Assembly: GCF_002025205.1 (NCBI RefSeq)
Contig: NZ_CP019947.1
Location: forward strand, 1,185,501 to 1,249,500
Length of the DNA: 64,000 nucleotides
Origin: Pseudomonas sp. CC6-YY-74
GTDB lineage: Bacteria; Pseudomonadota; Gammaproteobacteria; Pseudomonadales; Pseudomonadaceae
Direction of reading: 5' to 3'
In this document: positions 37,381 through 45,953 of the stretch, one piece after another
Layout: each line of letters begins with the position of its first letter
Position numbering within the stretch: the stretch's first letter is position 1
The notes under the pieces: generated by a model
The model's input: the letters and a program-made list of their open reading frames with translations, nothing else
Told to the model about the DNA's origin: nothing
Databases searched by the model: none
Made by a program: the position numbers and the translations under genes

Positions 37381-37470
37381 AAAAAAGACGTCAACGGACA
37401 ACTCGGCCAGCTAGGGCAGGGTGCCTTTGACGTCTTTGTCTATTCGTCTCGATCACCGCCGTTGGCGATC
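37381..37470 (-). promoter_or_regulatory. NasT (ANTAR) antitermination leader of nrtA
   Basis: On the minus strand, P1 (37451-37470) is GATCGCC-AACGGC-GGTGATC, and P2 (37429-37440) is GAC-AAAGAC-GTC. Both have A1/G4 hexaloops, but the P2 stem is only 3 bp. An 11-bp terminator stem (AAAGACGTCAA with TTGACGTCTTT; 37384-37394 and 37427-37437) followed by six U shares the P2 bases. It lies 26 bp upstream of the nrtA start. Confidence 0.82.
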
Positions 37471-37502
37471 CGAAGACGGGTGTTAGGTCTTGGGGAGATA
37501 TC

Positions 37503-37518
37503 TGCAAAGGGCTTGCCA
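37503..37518 (-). promoter_or_regulatory. Sigma-54 promoter of nrtA
   Basis: The minus strand reads TGGCAAGCCCTTTGCA, an almost ideal -24/-12 element with exact spacing. The predicted start near 37491 precedes hairpin P1 by about 20 bases. Confidence 0.87.
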
Positions 37519-37841
37519 GGTTTGCTGCGGCGATGGGCAGGGCGGCTTGTCTGGCGCGGTTGTGGCACCTCGACTGATTCTAGAATGGTTATATATAAAC
37601 TATATATATCAGTTAGATAGGGTTGTTAGTTAATGCTGAATATATATAACGTTCCCAGCCTTCGCTGAAGCCGAAACGCTTAAGCGGTCGGCCTGTTGGC
37701 GAGGTTTTGAGCCAATGGCGGGCGCGCTGAAGGAGTAATGAGCGCTTTTGGTTCGTTTTTCACGCGCACAGGAAGCGCGTCAACGTTCAGCGGTGTCGTG
37801 CTCGATATGAGCTTGCCCCTGGTATTTGGGGGCATCTGTTG
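37519..37841. other. AT-rich intergenic region between the nrtA promoter and copS
   Basis: About 320 bp with no gene. The stretch 37588-37650 is strikingly AT-rich for this genome, with alternating TA tracts (ATATATAAACTATATATAT and AATATATATAAC), suiting a bendable or IHF-bound region between enhancer and sigma-54 promoter. A GCCCC / GGGGC hairpin near 37813-37832 lies just after the copS stop. Confidence 0.5.
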
Positions 37842-39236
37842 TCATTGCTTCGCTGTCGAGCCTGCTGACCGAGGAAATTCCATATGGAATGCGGTCTGGC
37901 CATTGGATGAGGTGCACCAGATTTTGCCCTGGTGCGCCTCGACGATGGAGCGCGTGATGGCCAGACCGAGGCCTGCATTGCTGGGGCTGCCTTCGCGGCG
38001 GGCAGGGTCCGCGCGGTAGAAGCGGTCGAACAACCATTCAAGGTGTTCGGGCGAGATGGCCTCGCCGGGGTTCTCCACGGTCAGCCGGGTGGATTGTCTG
38101 GTCTGGCTGATATTCACCGTGATGGCATGGCGCTCTGGCGTATAGCGAAGGGCATTGGACAGCAGGTTGGAGATGGCGCGGCGGAGCATCAGTACGTCAC
38201 CCTGAATCTCGCCAGAGCCGATCAGCTTGAGCTCGATAGCATGTTCGTCTGCCAGCAGGCGGTAATACTCGTACAGTTTGTCGATGACCTGCTCAAGGGC
38301 AATCTTCTTATGTTCTGGAGTGATCAAGCCATTGTCCGCCTTGGCCAAAAAAAGCATGTCATCGATCATCCGTGACATGCGTTTCAAATCATCCAGATTC
38401 GAGTGCAGGTTGTCCTCGTAGTCCTCGATATTGCGCTTTCTCGACAGCACCACCTCGGTGTGGGTCATCAGGTTGCTGACGGGCGTGCGCAGCTCGTGCG
38501 CAATGTCGGCGGAGAAATTGGACAGCCGCACAAAGTCCTCGTCCAGGCGTGACAGCATGGCGTTGAAGGACGAGACCAGTTGCTGCAGTTCTAATGGCAC
38601 CGGCGCCAGGGGAATACGTTCTTTGAGCGACTTGGCTGACATGGCGGTCGCCACCGCAGTGACCTGACGCAAAGGGCGTAACCCACTGCGGGCCATCACC
38701 CAGCCCAGCCCGGCGCTGACCAGCGCGCTGATGATCAGGCCAATTGCGAACCAGCGCTCCAGTGCGTCGAAGAAGTCCATGTGCGGGGTGACATCGAGCA
38801 CCAGCATCAGGGTCAGGGGAGGCTCCTGAGCAGGGCCGGTTACCTGCTGGGTCAGGCCACGAAACACCTGTTGCTGATCCTGCCACTCCCAGATGACGTT
38901 GCTGGCGATGACGCTGAAGCGCTCCGGAAGATCGAGCGGCCCAGGGTCGGCGAACAGCACCCGTCCGGCGCTGTCCTTGATGATCGCTTTCAGGTCTCTG
39001 TGGGCACCGAGCAAGGCACCCAGCTGGGGTTTCAGTGCCGCAAAGTTATCGAGACTCTGCAGTTTTCCGAGAATGCTCTGGACCGCGTGGGCCTTTTCCA
39101 GCAGCTCTTGCCGATCAAGGGATTCGAAATGATGCTGGCTGAGACGATTAAAGCTGAGCCCAGCAACGATCAGTACGCCAGTCACTGCGAGCATGAACAT
39201 CAGGCTCAGGCGTGTGGTCAGGGATAGGCGCCTCAT
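37842..39236 (-). CDS. copS: CopS, copper-responsive sensor histidine kinase
   Basis: The 464-residue kinase has an N-terminal helix (about 12-32), a periplasmic domain, a second helix (about 160-182), a HAMP region and the kinase core. The core has [13 protein letters not shown] (phospho-His near residue 244), [11 protein letters not shown] as N box and [18 protein letters not shown] as G box. It belongs to the heavy-metal sensor group (CopS/CusS/CzcS). Its start overlaps the copR stop by 4 bp. Copper is inferred from the neighbouring cop genes and CopR boxes. Confidence 0.92.
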   Translation of the reverse strand: MRRLSLTTRLSLMFMLAVTGVLIVAGLSFNRLSQHHFESLDRQELLEKAHAVQSILGKLQSLDNFAALKPQLGALLGAHRDLKAIIKDSAGRVLFADPGPLDLPERFSVIASNVIWEWQDQQQVFRGLTQQVTGPAQEPPLTLMLVLDVTPHMDFFDALERWFAIGLIISALVSAGLGWVMARSGLRPLRQVTAVATAMSAKSLKERIPLAPVPLELQQLVSSFNAMLSRLDEDFVRLSNFSADIAHELRTPVSNLMTHTEVVLSRKRNIEDYEDNLHSNLDDLKRMSRMIDDMLFLAKADNGLITPEHKKIALEQVIDKLYEYYRLLADEHAIELKLIGSGEIQGDVLMLRRAISNLLSNALRYTPERHAITVNISQTRQSTRLTVENPGEAISPEHLEWLFDRFYRADPARREGSPSNAGLGLAITRSIVEAHQGKIWCTSSNGQTAFHMEFPRSAGSTAKQ

Positions 39237-39916
39237 TTGCTCTCCGGGGCGTCCAGCACGTAGCCCATGCCGCGAGCGGTGTGGATAAGCTTGGGCTCGA
39301 AGTCATCATCGATTTTCGCGCGCAAACGCCGGATGGCCACCTCGATGACGTTGGTGTCGCTATCGAAGTTCATGTCCCAGACTTGCGAGGCGATCAGCGA
39401 CTTCGGCAGCACCTCGCCGCGCCGGCGCAGCAGCAATTCCAAGAGCGCGAACTCCTTGGCGGTCAGGTCAATGCGTGTGCCCGCCCGAATGACCCTGCGT
39501 TTGAGGAGGTCGACATCAAGATCCGCAATTTTCAGGTGGGTCTGGGTGGGCGTGTTGTTGCCGCGACGCAAGAGGGTTCTGACCCGTGCGAGCAGCTCGG
39601 AAAACGCGAAGGGTTTGATCAGGTAATCGTCCGCGCCCAGCTCGAGCCCTTTGACCCGGTCTTCCACCCGGTCGCGGGCGGTGAGAAATAGCACCGGAAC
39701 ATCCTTGCCCGCCGCGCGCACCCTGCGCAGCACTTCCCAGCCATCCAGACCCGGCATCATGACGTCGAGGATCAATAAGTCGTACGCCTCACTCAATGCA
39801 TGCTGCAGCGCATCCGTGCCGGTGGTAACCCGGTCGACGTTGAACCCTGCCTCTCTGAGCCCCAGCTGTAAGTAGGTGCCGGTTTTCGGCTCATCCTCGG
39901 CGACCAAAAGTCTCAT
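39233..39916 (-). CDS. copR: CopR, copper-responsive response regulator
   Basis: The 227-residue OmpR-type regulator has a receiver with [11 protein letters not shown] and the phospho-acceptor in [14 protein letters not shown] (Asp near residue 51), and a winged-helix DNA-binding C terminus ([18 protein letters not shown]). An ATG at 39916 starts the conserved frame. It is cotranscribed with copS. A CopR-type box lies 64 bp upstream, suggesting autoregulation. Confidence 0.93.
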   Translation of the reverse strand: MRLLVAEDEPKTGTYLQLGLREAGFNVDRVTTGTDALQHALSEAYDLLILDVMMPGLDGWEVLRRVRAAGKDVPVLFLTARDRVEDRVKGLELGADDYLIKPFAFSELLARVRTLLRRGNNTPTQTHLKIADLDVDLLKRRVIRAGTRIDLTAKEFALLELLLRRRGEVLPKSLIASQVWDMNFDSDTNVIEVAIRRLRAKIDDDFEPKLIHTARGMGYVLDAPESK

Positions 39917-39979
39917 GGGTTTTTGCTCAAGCGAATGTCGGCCCGAGTGTGCAGTGAAAACCCCGAACCAACCAGCGGC

Positions 39980-39994
39980 TGACAGAAATGTAAT
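39980..39994. promoter_or_regulatory. CopR-type box upstream of copRS
   Basis: TGACAGAAATGTAAT matches the published CopR/CusR box style TGACA-N4-TGTNAT. The 15-mer is identical to the one at 45765 and one base from that at 45397. Confidence 0.82.
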
Positions 39995-40658
39995 CCGCGC
40001 TTCAGGTCGCTGTCAGGCAAAGGTGTTTAGGGTAAGACCCTGAGCACCAAGCACCAGCAGACCCGAATGGCGCCGCACGATCAGCTGCGATCCCTCTACT
40101 TAGCCCGTTGCCGCATGCACGCAGGTTAATGATGCTCGACCTTCACCAATAGACTTCTCCATTTTCGAGGCCTTCCCTGATTGCTCCTTTGGCCTGACGG
40201 CGCTTTAGGGCGCCGTATTTTTCGGTGCAGTGCCCAGTGCCCAGTGCGGCGAGTTCAATGCGTCAATTATGCTTTCTGAGCTTCTGATACCGAGTTGCCG
40301 CTCCTCGCCATAGCCCGCTATGACCCGTTGCAGTGCCTTGCCTCAGCGCCTCTGCCTTCCGCACGTGAGTTAAGCAACTAGCCGAACAGGCCACTCGCTC
40401 GGCGTTGCGTCAGCAGGCGCTGCGAACAAGGTTCTAGTCGAGATCGGCGCCACCGAAGCATGGGGCTGGGCGGTGGCCGGAGTGCCGTGGTGAATTCGCC
40501 TGCAACGATCCGCTCACTATTCAGTCTGAGAGGGATGGTCAGATTAAGGCCAAGTGACGTCAGCTTGATGAGTATCAATACATCGGGACGGGCGTTGTCT
40601 ACCCTCACCTGTATAGAACTGAGCAGAGCCCGAGTGGATAAACCAAGGAGATACAGTC
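39995..40658. other. Intergenic region between copR and the copper ATPase operon
   Basis: About 660 bp with no convincing gene; short open frames here lack ribosome binding sites and family resemblance. A CAGTGCC triple repeat lies near 40231-40245. The recognisable site is the ANR-type palindrome at 40565. Confidence 0.55.
40565..40578 (+). promoter_or_regulatory. Perfect ANR/DNR (FNR-type) box upstream of the copper ATPase operon
   Basis: TTGATGAGTATCAA is an exact TTGAT-N4-ATCAA palindrome, 80 bp before the ATG at 40659. This is the binding pattern of the oxygen-sensing regulator ANR and of DNR. Confidence 0.75.
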
Positions 40659-40919
40659 ATGAGCCATTGGCATAACCCGACTGATCCCTCGCCATCCTTC
40701 TGGCGCAGCAAGGCCGCTGTCGCACTGATCATGTTGCTGGTTATCGGCGCGTTCTATCTGCTGCGCGAGCACTACTACCATGCCTCTCAGGCGTTGCCCT
40801 ACCTGCCTTACCTGATTCTGCTGCTGTGCCCTTTGATGCACCTGTTTGGGCATAAGCACGGCGGCCATGCGGCGCACCGTGACGCCACAGATGACTCCAT
40901 GGACGATACAAGGAAATAG
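40659..40919 (+). CDS. DUF2933-type small membrane protein
   Basis: The 86-residue protein has a His/Trp-containing N terminus, one or two membrane helices (residues ~18-36 and ~45-62, LPYLPYLILLLCPLMHLFGH), and a His-rich C-terminal tail. It resembles DUF2933 proteins, which recur beside copper and mercury resistance genes; function unknown. The tail and position 3 bp before the P-type ATPase suggest a metal-handling accessory. An AAGGAG lies 8 bases before the ATG. Confidence 0.8.
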   Translation: MSHWHNPTDPSPSFWRSKAAVALIMLLVIGAFYLLREHYYHASQALPYLPYLILLLCPLMHLFGHKHGGHAAHRDATDDSMDDTRK

Positions 40920-40922
40920 CTT

Positions 40923-43289
40923 ATGCACAGCTCTGCGAGCCACCACGATCCCGCTCACTCCAAGCCTGGTGAAGCGCAACAGGGGGGACTGACGGATCCG
41001 GTGTGCGGCATGACTGTCAGCAGCGACAGTCAACTACGCGAACAGTACGAAGGGCAGACCTATCGATTCTGCAGCCAGAAGTGTCAGGACAAGTTTCGTG
41101 CTCAGCCGCAGTCCTACGTCGGGCTTCAGCCCGCGGCTGAGCATGCAGGGCATGCGCCTCATGAGACGCTTGAGCCGATAGCGGAGGCGGCTGAGTACAC
41201 CTGCCCCATGCATCCGGAAATCCGCCAGCCCGGTCCTGGCACCTGCCCCAAGTGCGGCATGGCGCTGGAGCCGGTCATGCCCGCACTGGATGAGGAGGAA
41301 AACCCAGAACTCAAGAATTTTTCCCGGCGCTTCTGGTGGACGCTGCCGCTGACGGTGATCGTGACGGTACTGGCGATGGCCGGTCATGCGTTGCAGATTT
41401 TTCATGGGACGACGCAAAACTGGGTCGAGCTGGTCATCGCCACACCCGTGACCCTATGGGCTGGCTGGCCTTTCTTTGTTCGCGGCGTGGCCTCCGTACG
41501 TCAGCGCAGCCCGAACATGTGGACCCTGATCGGCCTCGGCACATCGGCGGCCTATCTGTACAGCGTGGTGGCAACCCTGTTCCCGCAGCTATTCCCGCAG
41601 ACCTTCATGCAGGACGGGCGCATTGGCGTCTACTTCGAGGCCGCCGCGGTCATCATTTCCCTGACCCTGCTGGGGCAAATGCTCGAACTCAAAGCGCGCT
41701 CGCAGACCTCTGCGGCGATCAAGTCGCTGCTTGGGCTGGCGCCGAAGACGGCCCGGCGGATCAATGCGGATGGCCAGGAGGAGGACATCCCCCTTACCCA
41801 CGTCCATCAGGGCGACCATCTGCGGGTCCGCCCGGGCGAGAAGGTGCCGGTCGATGGCAGCGTGCTGGAGGGGGAGAGCGCCGTCGATGAATCCATGCTG
41901 ACGGGTGAGCCTGTGCCGGTGATGAAGAGGGCGGGCGATACGCTCATCGGTGCCACCCTCAATACGCACGGCAGTCTGATTATGAGTGCGGAGAAGGTCG
42001 GCAGTGAGACCACGCTGTCGCAGATTGTGCAGATGGTGGTGCGCGCACAGCGTTCGAAAGCGCCCATGCAGCGCATGGCCGATGTGATCGCCGGGTATTT
42101 CGTGGTGGGCGTCATCGCGATCGCGGTATTGACCTTCTTCGCTTGGGGGTTGTTCGGGCCTGAGCCCGGTTGGGTGTTCGGCCTGATCAATGCGGTGGCC
42201 GTATTGATCATCGCCTGTCCCTGCGCCCTTGGCCTGGCCACACCCATGTCGATCATGGTGTCTACCGGAAAGGCCGCCAGCAGCGGCGTGCTGTTCCGGG
42301 ATGCCAGCGCCATCGAGAACCTCTGCAAGATCGACACGCTGATCGTCGACAAGACCGGCACCCTGACCGAGGGACGGCCGGTTTTCCATAGCGCGGAGGC
42401 GACTGCCCAGTTCGACTCAGTAGAGCTGCTGCGCCTGGCCGCCAGTCTCGATCAAGGCAGCGAACACCCTCTGGCACATGCCATCGTCGACCATGCCCGT
42501 GCCCAAGGGCTTGAGTTGAGCAAGCCGGACTCATTCGAGTCCGCCTCCGGTATTGGGGTGAGCGGTCAGGTAGACGGCGCAGCACTACAGTTGGGCAATA
42601 CCGCCCTGATGGAGGATGCCGGGGTGGATATCACGCCGCTGAAAAGCCGCGCCGAACAGCTCCGCCTCGAGGGTATCAGCATCATCTACCTGGCAGCCGA
42701 TGGCGTGCTGGCCGGGCTGCTGGCGGTGTCTGACCCGATCAAAGCGACCTCCCAAGAGGCCGTGTCCAAGCTGCAAGCCGAGCATGTGAACGTCATCATG
42801 GCGACTGGCGATGGCCTCACCACCGCACGGGCTGTAGCCAAGCAACTGGGCATCGACGAGGTGCATGGCGAAGTCAAACCACAGGACAAGGAACGTTTGG
42901 TCGCCGACTTGCAGGCCCGGGGCCGACGCGTCGCAATGGCGGGGGATGGCATCAACGATGCCCCGGCCCTGGCGCGATCCGACATCGGCATCGCCATGGG
43001 TACCGGCACCGATGTGGCGATGAACAGTGCTCAGGTGACCCTGGTCAAGGGTGACTTGATGGGCATTCTCCGTGCGCGAGCCTTGTCAGTCGCCACGGTG
43101 AGGAATATGCGCCAGAACCTGGGGTTTGCCTTCCTGTACAACGCGATGGGCATTCCGCTCGCCGCCGGACTGTTGTATCCACTGACCGGCCTCTTGCTGT
43201 CACCGATGATCGCGGCGCTGGCCATGAGCGTGAGTTCGGCCTCGGTGGTGTTCAATGCGCTGCGTCTGCGGCGGGTGGTAATCGGCTGA
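40923..43289 (+). CDS. Copper-translocating P-type ATPase with YHS and heavy-metal-binding N domains
   Basis: The 788-residue P1B ATPase exports copper at ATP cost. A His-rich start is followed by a YHS domain (DPVCGMTV ... [10 protein letters not shown], about residues 23-55) and a heavy-metal-binding segment with [20 protein letters not shown] (about 95-114). No classic CxxC HMA domain is present. The core has [17 protein letters not shown] (Cys432-Pro-Cys434), DKTGTLTEG (Asp476 is phosphorylated) and [14 protein letters not shown] indicates Cu+ (or Ag+). It is cotranscribed with the DUF2933 gene under an ANR-type box. Confidence 0.95.
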   Translation: MHSSASHHDPAHSKPGEAQQGGLTDPVCGMTVSSDSQLREQYEGQTYRFCSQKCQDKFRAQPQSYVGLQPAAEHAGHAPHETLEPIAEAAEYTCPMHPEIRQPGPGTCPKCGMALEPVMPALDEEENPELKNFSRRFWWTLPLTVIVTVLAMAGHALQIFHGTTQNWVELVIATPVTLWAGWPFFVRGVASVRQRSPNMWTLIGLGTSAAYLYSVVATLFPQLFPQTFMQDGRIGVYFEAAAVIISLTLLGQMLELKARSQTSAAIKSLLGLAPKTARRINADGQEEDIPLTHVHQGDHLRVRPGEKVPVDGSVLEGESAVDESMLTGEPVPVMKRAGDTLIGATLNTHGSLIMSAEKVGSETTLSQIVQMVVRAQRSKAPMQRMADVIAGYFVVGVIAIAVLTFFAWGLFGPEPGWVFGLINAVAVLIIACPCALGLATPMSIMVSTGKAASSGVLFRDASAIENLCKIDTLIVDKTGTLTEGRPVFHSAEATAQFDSVELLRLAASLDQGSEHPLAHAIVDHARAQGLELSKPDSFESASGIGVSGQVDGAALQLGNTALMEDAGVDITPLKSRAEQLRLEGISIIYLAADGVLAGLLAVSDPIKATSQEAVSKLQAEHVNVIMATGDGLTTARAVAKQLGIDEVHGEVKPQDKERLVADLQARGRRVAMAGDGINDAPALARSDIGIAMGTGTDVAMNSAQVTLVKGDLMGILRARALSVATVRNMRQNLGFAFLYNAMGIPLAAGLLYPLTGLLLSPMIAALAMSVSSASVVFNALRLRRVVIG

Positions 43290-43336
43290 AAATGGGACTG
43301 AACTCAACAGATATATAAACAACCTATCGGAGACGG

Positions 43337-43555
43337 ATGATGCATGACACTACGATGTGGCCATTTGGGCCATTGATGATGCTGGTATTTGCAGTGCTAA
43401 TTATCCTGCCGTTTAGCTTCATTTTTCGGAAGGCAGGGTACTCACAGTGGTTGGGGCTGCTGATGATCGTGCCGATCGTCAACCTCATACTGCTGTATTT
43501 TCTGGCATTCTCAGAGTGGCCAACAAGCCGAGCGCGCGGGAGCTCACGCGATTGA
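43337..43555 (+). CDS. Small membrane protein of unknown function
   Basis: The 72-residue protein has two hydrophobic helices (about residues 10-28 and 38-58) and a short basic tail. An ATG at 43337, with a second at 43340, follows CGGAG at 43328-43332. It lies 47 bp after the ATPase on the same strand, so it is probably the third gene of that operon. I do not recognise a function; it resembles small proteins encoded with metal ATPases. Confidence 0.65.
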   Translation: MMHDTTMWPFGPLMMLVFAVLIILPFSFIFRKAGYSQWLGLLMIVPIVNLILLYFLAFSEWPTSRARGSSRD

Positions 43556-43660
43556 ACGGATGCTTCCGGGTGTTTGTGGGCATGCAGGCAGAGGTTGTTT
43601 TCGCGATAAGCGCACAACCAGTTGGCTGAACTAAAGCCTGGGCTTATTTTGAGGTGCCGC

Positions 43661-44217
43661 GTGAGAGTTTCAGCTCAAAAATTGAGCGACTATCCGTGGA
43701 TTTTGCGGCCATTTTTCTGGAATCAAAAAAGGAAATATGGCGCGATCCTGCAGCCAGGGTTGCTGTGGGCACGCGTTCCAAGATTGTTCGGGGCGGTGGC
43801 GGTACTTTATGGTGTGCTGGACAGAAAGAACTCTCCACTGAGCCCGATTTTGCGCTCATTGGTTACGGTGCGAGTATCACAGATCAATGGGTGCAACTTC
43901 TGTGTTGATCTCAATTCAGCCACGCTTGCAAAACGCTCGGGATCTACGGAAAAGGTTGAGCAGCTCTCGCAGTGGAGGGCGAGTGAGCTGTTTGACGATA
44001 AGGAAAAGGTGGTGCTGGAATATGCTGAAGCCATCACGTATTCGGATCGACAGTCACTGATGAGCTGATGCTGAAGTTAAGCCGTTTCTTTGACCAGGAC
44101 GGTATCGTTGAGTTGACTGGGCTTATTGCATTCCAGAACTTGTCGAGCAAATTCAATAGCGCTCTCGATGTGCCAGCTCAGGGGTTCTGCAAAACCCCGC
44201 ATGAGCATCGCCAGTAA
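43661..44217 (+). pseudogene. Carboxymuconolactone decarboxylase/AhpD-like protein, frameshifted
   Basis: From a GTG at 43661 (GAGGTG at 43651-43656) the frame gives an AhpD-like protein: TVRVSQINGCNFCVDLNSA has the CxxC redox pair, with Asn where AhpD has the proton-relay His. The frame stops early at 44066. Adding one G after the CAG near 44051 restores VTDELMLKLSRFF and runs on to a stop at 44217, about 185 residues in all. A single-base loss in a GG pair, so decay and sequencing error are both possible. A peroxidase-like redox role is inferred only from the family. Confidence 0.8.
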
Positions 44218-44352
44218 CTCAACAAGCTCTGAGTTGCGGCGGTGTGTCAGTCGATCAGGCCCGCGCTGTTCAACAACCACAAAACCAGGCTTCAATCTGG
44301 CATCGCGCTTCGGCACCGCCAAGCGTGTGCTGGGCAACCCGGAGTATCGTTG

Positions 44353-45168
44353 ATGCTAACCGTCAATCTGGGGCCGCTGACCCTGGGCGTCCCTCATCTA
44401 CTGCTGATCGGCAGCCTGCTGCTGGCGACGCTGAGCGGCTGGTGGGTCGGTCGGGCCAGCGCACGCAACCCCGAACAGCAGGTGTTCCGGTTGCTGCTGG
44501 TCGCCCTGTTAGTGGCGCGTCTGGCCTTCGTGGTGGGTTATTTCGAGCACTATCAGGGCGAGCTCTGGCGAGTGCTGGACATTCGCGACGGCGGCTTCAT
44601 CGCCTGGCCCGGCTTGATCGCGGCCTTGTTGCTGGGCAGTTGGCAGGCCTGGCGCGACCGTGGATTGCGCAAGCCGCTTGGCGTGGCGCTGGCGGTCGGC
44701 ATGCTGAGTTGGGGCTTGGGCAATCTCGCTTGGCATGCCCTCGAGCAAGGCACACGTCTGCCCGAACTGGCACTGCGCGATAGTCGCGGCGCTCCAGTAG
44801 CGCTACAGGATTATCTGGGCAAACCGCTGGTGATCAACCTCTGGGCGACCTGGTGTCCACCCTGTCGGCGAGAAATGCCGGTGTTGGCCGAGGCTCAGGC
44901 CAGGGAACAGGCACTGACCTTTCTGTTCGTCAATCAGGGCGAGGGCGAGGGCGAAATCCGCCGCTTCCTCGATGCCGGCAGGCTGGACCTGCAAAACGTC
45001 CTGCTCGACAGCGACGGACGGCTCGGCCAGCACGTCGGCTCCATGGCTCTGCCCACTACGTTGTTCTACGACGCCGATGGCCGCCAAGTAGGCAGCCATC
45101 TCGGTGAATTGTCCCGCGCGAGCCTCGCTCGCGCCCTGGAACAACTGGAGCAGGGTGCCCAGCCATAA
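44353..45168 (+). CDS. TlpA-like thioredoxin with polytopic N-terminal membrane part
   Basis: The 271-residue protein begins with about four hydrophobic segments (residues 1-120, including LLLIGSLLLATLSGWWVG), a layout reminiscent of prolipoprotein diacylglyceryl transferase. The C-terminal thioredoxin domain of TlpA type has WATWCPPCRREMPVL (Cys168-Pro-Pro-Cys171) and the cis-Pro in SMALPTTLFYD. It should act as a periplasmic thiol reductase facing the copper-handling proteins. The ATG at 44353 has GGAG eight bases upstream. Confidence 0.85.
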   Translation: MLTVNLGPLTLGVPHLLLIGSLLLATLSGWWVGRASARNPEQQVFRLLLVALLVARLAFVVGYFEHYQGELWRVLDIRDGGFIAWPGLIAALLLGSWQAWRDRGLRKPLGVALAVGMLSWGLGNLAWHALEQGTRLPELALRDSRGAPVALQDYLGKPLVINLWATWCPPCRREMPVLAEAQAREQALTFLFVNQGEGEGEIRRFLDAGRLDLQNVLLDSDGRLGQHVGSMALPTTLFYDADGRQVGSHLGELSRASLARALEQLEQGAQP

Positions 45169-45535
45169 GGCATGTCAGGTAGGTCGCTTTATTGCTGGTG
45201 GGCATGAGTCTGCGGGCTACCTCGCCAAGATCAGCGTCTGAGGACATGTGCAGCTTTGCGCTCATCGATTTAGTCCGCTGTATTCAGCGCCCGTCTGAAC
45301 GAACTTTAGCGGCGTGGGGACCGTGCTGCCTGTCTCGCACCAAGCCCATGGCACTTAAGCAAGCGCGTGAGAGCGAGCCGCACGGCAAGAGCAATCTGAC
45401 AGAACTGTAATGCCCACCTCAGCTTTCTGACAGGGCCTGCCAGTTAAGGTTACTTCGAGTTTGAAGCTCCGCCCTAAGCGCTACGTCGAGATGTGGCGTC
45501 GATGGGCTAACTAAATCGTACTTGAGGATACCCAT
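45169..45535. other. Intergenic region before the PtrA-like gene
   Basis: About 365 bp with no convincing gene. It carries the CopR-type box at 45397 and a partial second TGACAGG half near 45428. Confidence 0.5.
45397..45411 (+). promoter_or_regulatory. CopR-type box upstream of the PtrA-like gene
   Basis: TGACAGAACTGTAAT matches TGACA-N4-TGTNAT, one base from the boxes at 39980 and 45765, 125 bp before the ATG. Confidence 0.8.
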
Positions 45536-45742
45536 ATGAAAGCCATGAAAACTCTCTTCGTAGTCGCCGCTCTGAGCCTTTCCTCTTTGGCTATGGCCGA
45601 AGGTGGTGCCGAGCGCACCCTTACCCGCATCGAGCAAGCTCAGCAAGCGTCGTCACCAGTCGAGCAAGTTGCCCAGACGCAGAAGAGTCAAGCGCCCTTG
45701 AGCAAAAGCAAAGCCAAGATGACAGACCACGTCAGCTGCTGA
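45536..45742 (+). CDS. PtrA-like small periplasmic protein, copper-linked
   Basis: The 68-residue precursor has a signal peptide cut after about residue 20 (SLAMA|EGG) and a short polar, Gln/Ser/Lys-rich mature part ending in a single Cys. The N-terminal half resembles PtrA (PA2808), a copper-induced small protein next to copRS in P. aeruginosa first described as a type III secretion repressor and later linked to copper tolerance. The ATG at 45536 has GAGGA ten bases upstream. The CopR-type box upstream fits copper induction. Confidence 0.75.
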   Translation: MKAMKTLFVVAALSLSSLAMAEGGAERTLTRIEQAQQASSPVEQVAQTQKSQAPLSKSKAKMTDHVSC

Positions 45743-45764
45743 TCTTTGCAGGGCGTGTCCAAGC

Positions 45765-45779
45765 TGACAGAAATGTAAT
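45765..45779 (+). promoter_or_regulatory. CopR-type box upstream of copA
   Basis: TGACAGAAATGTAAT is identical to the box at 39980 and lies 175 bp before the copA ATG. Confidence 0.85.
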
Positions 45780-45953
45780 CACCCTGACGGTTTAAATGTG
45801 GCAGTTTCTAGGCTCGCTGGCCGTGCGCATTTAACCAAGTTGTGGCTGGGACGGAGCGGGGCGCGCCATCTTTCTGGGCGAGCCTCCTAACCCGCAAGTC
45901 TGCGCGCTGGCTATTCAGCACTGATTTCCTTTGATCGATTGGACATAAACGGC

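Noticed and set aside
45192..45410. A 72-codon open frame between the TlpA-like and PtrA-like genes
   Set aside because: It overlaps the CopR box, lacks a good ribosome binding site and has no family features.
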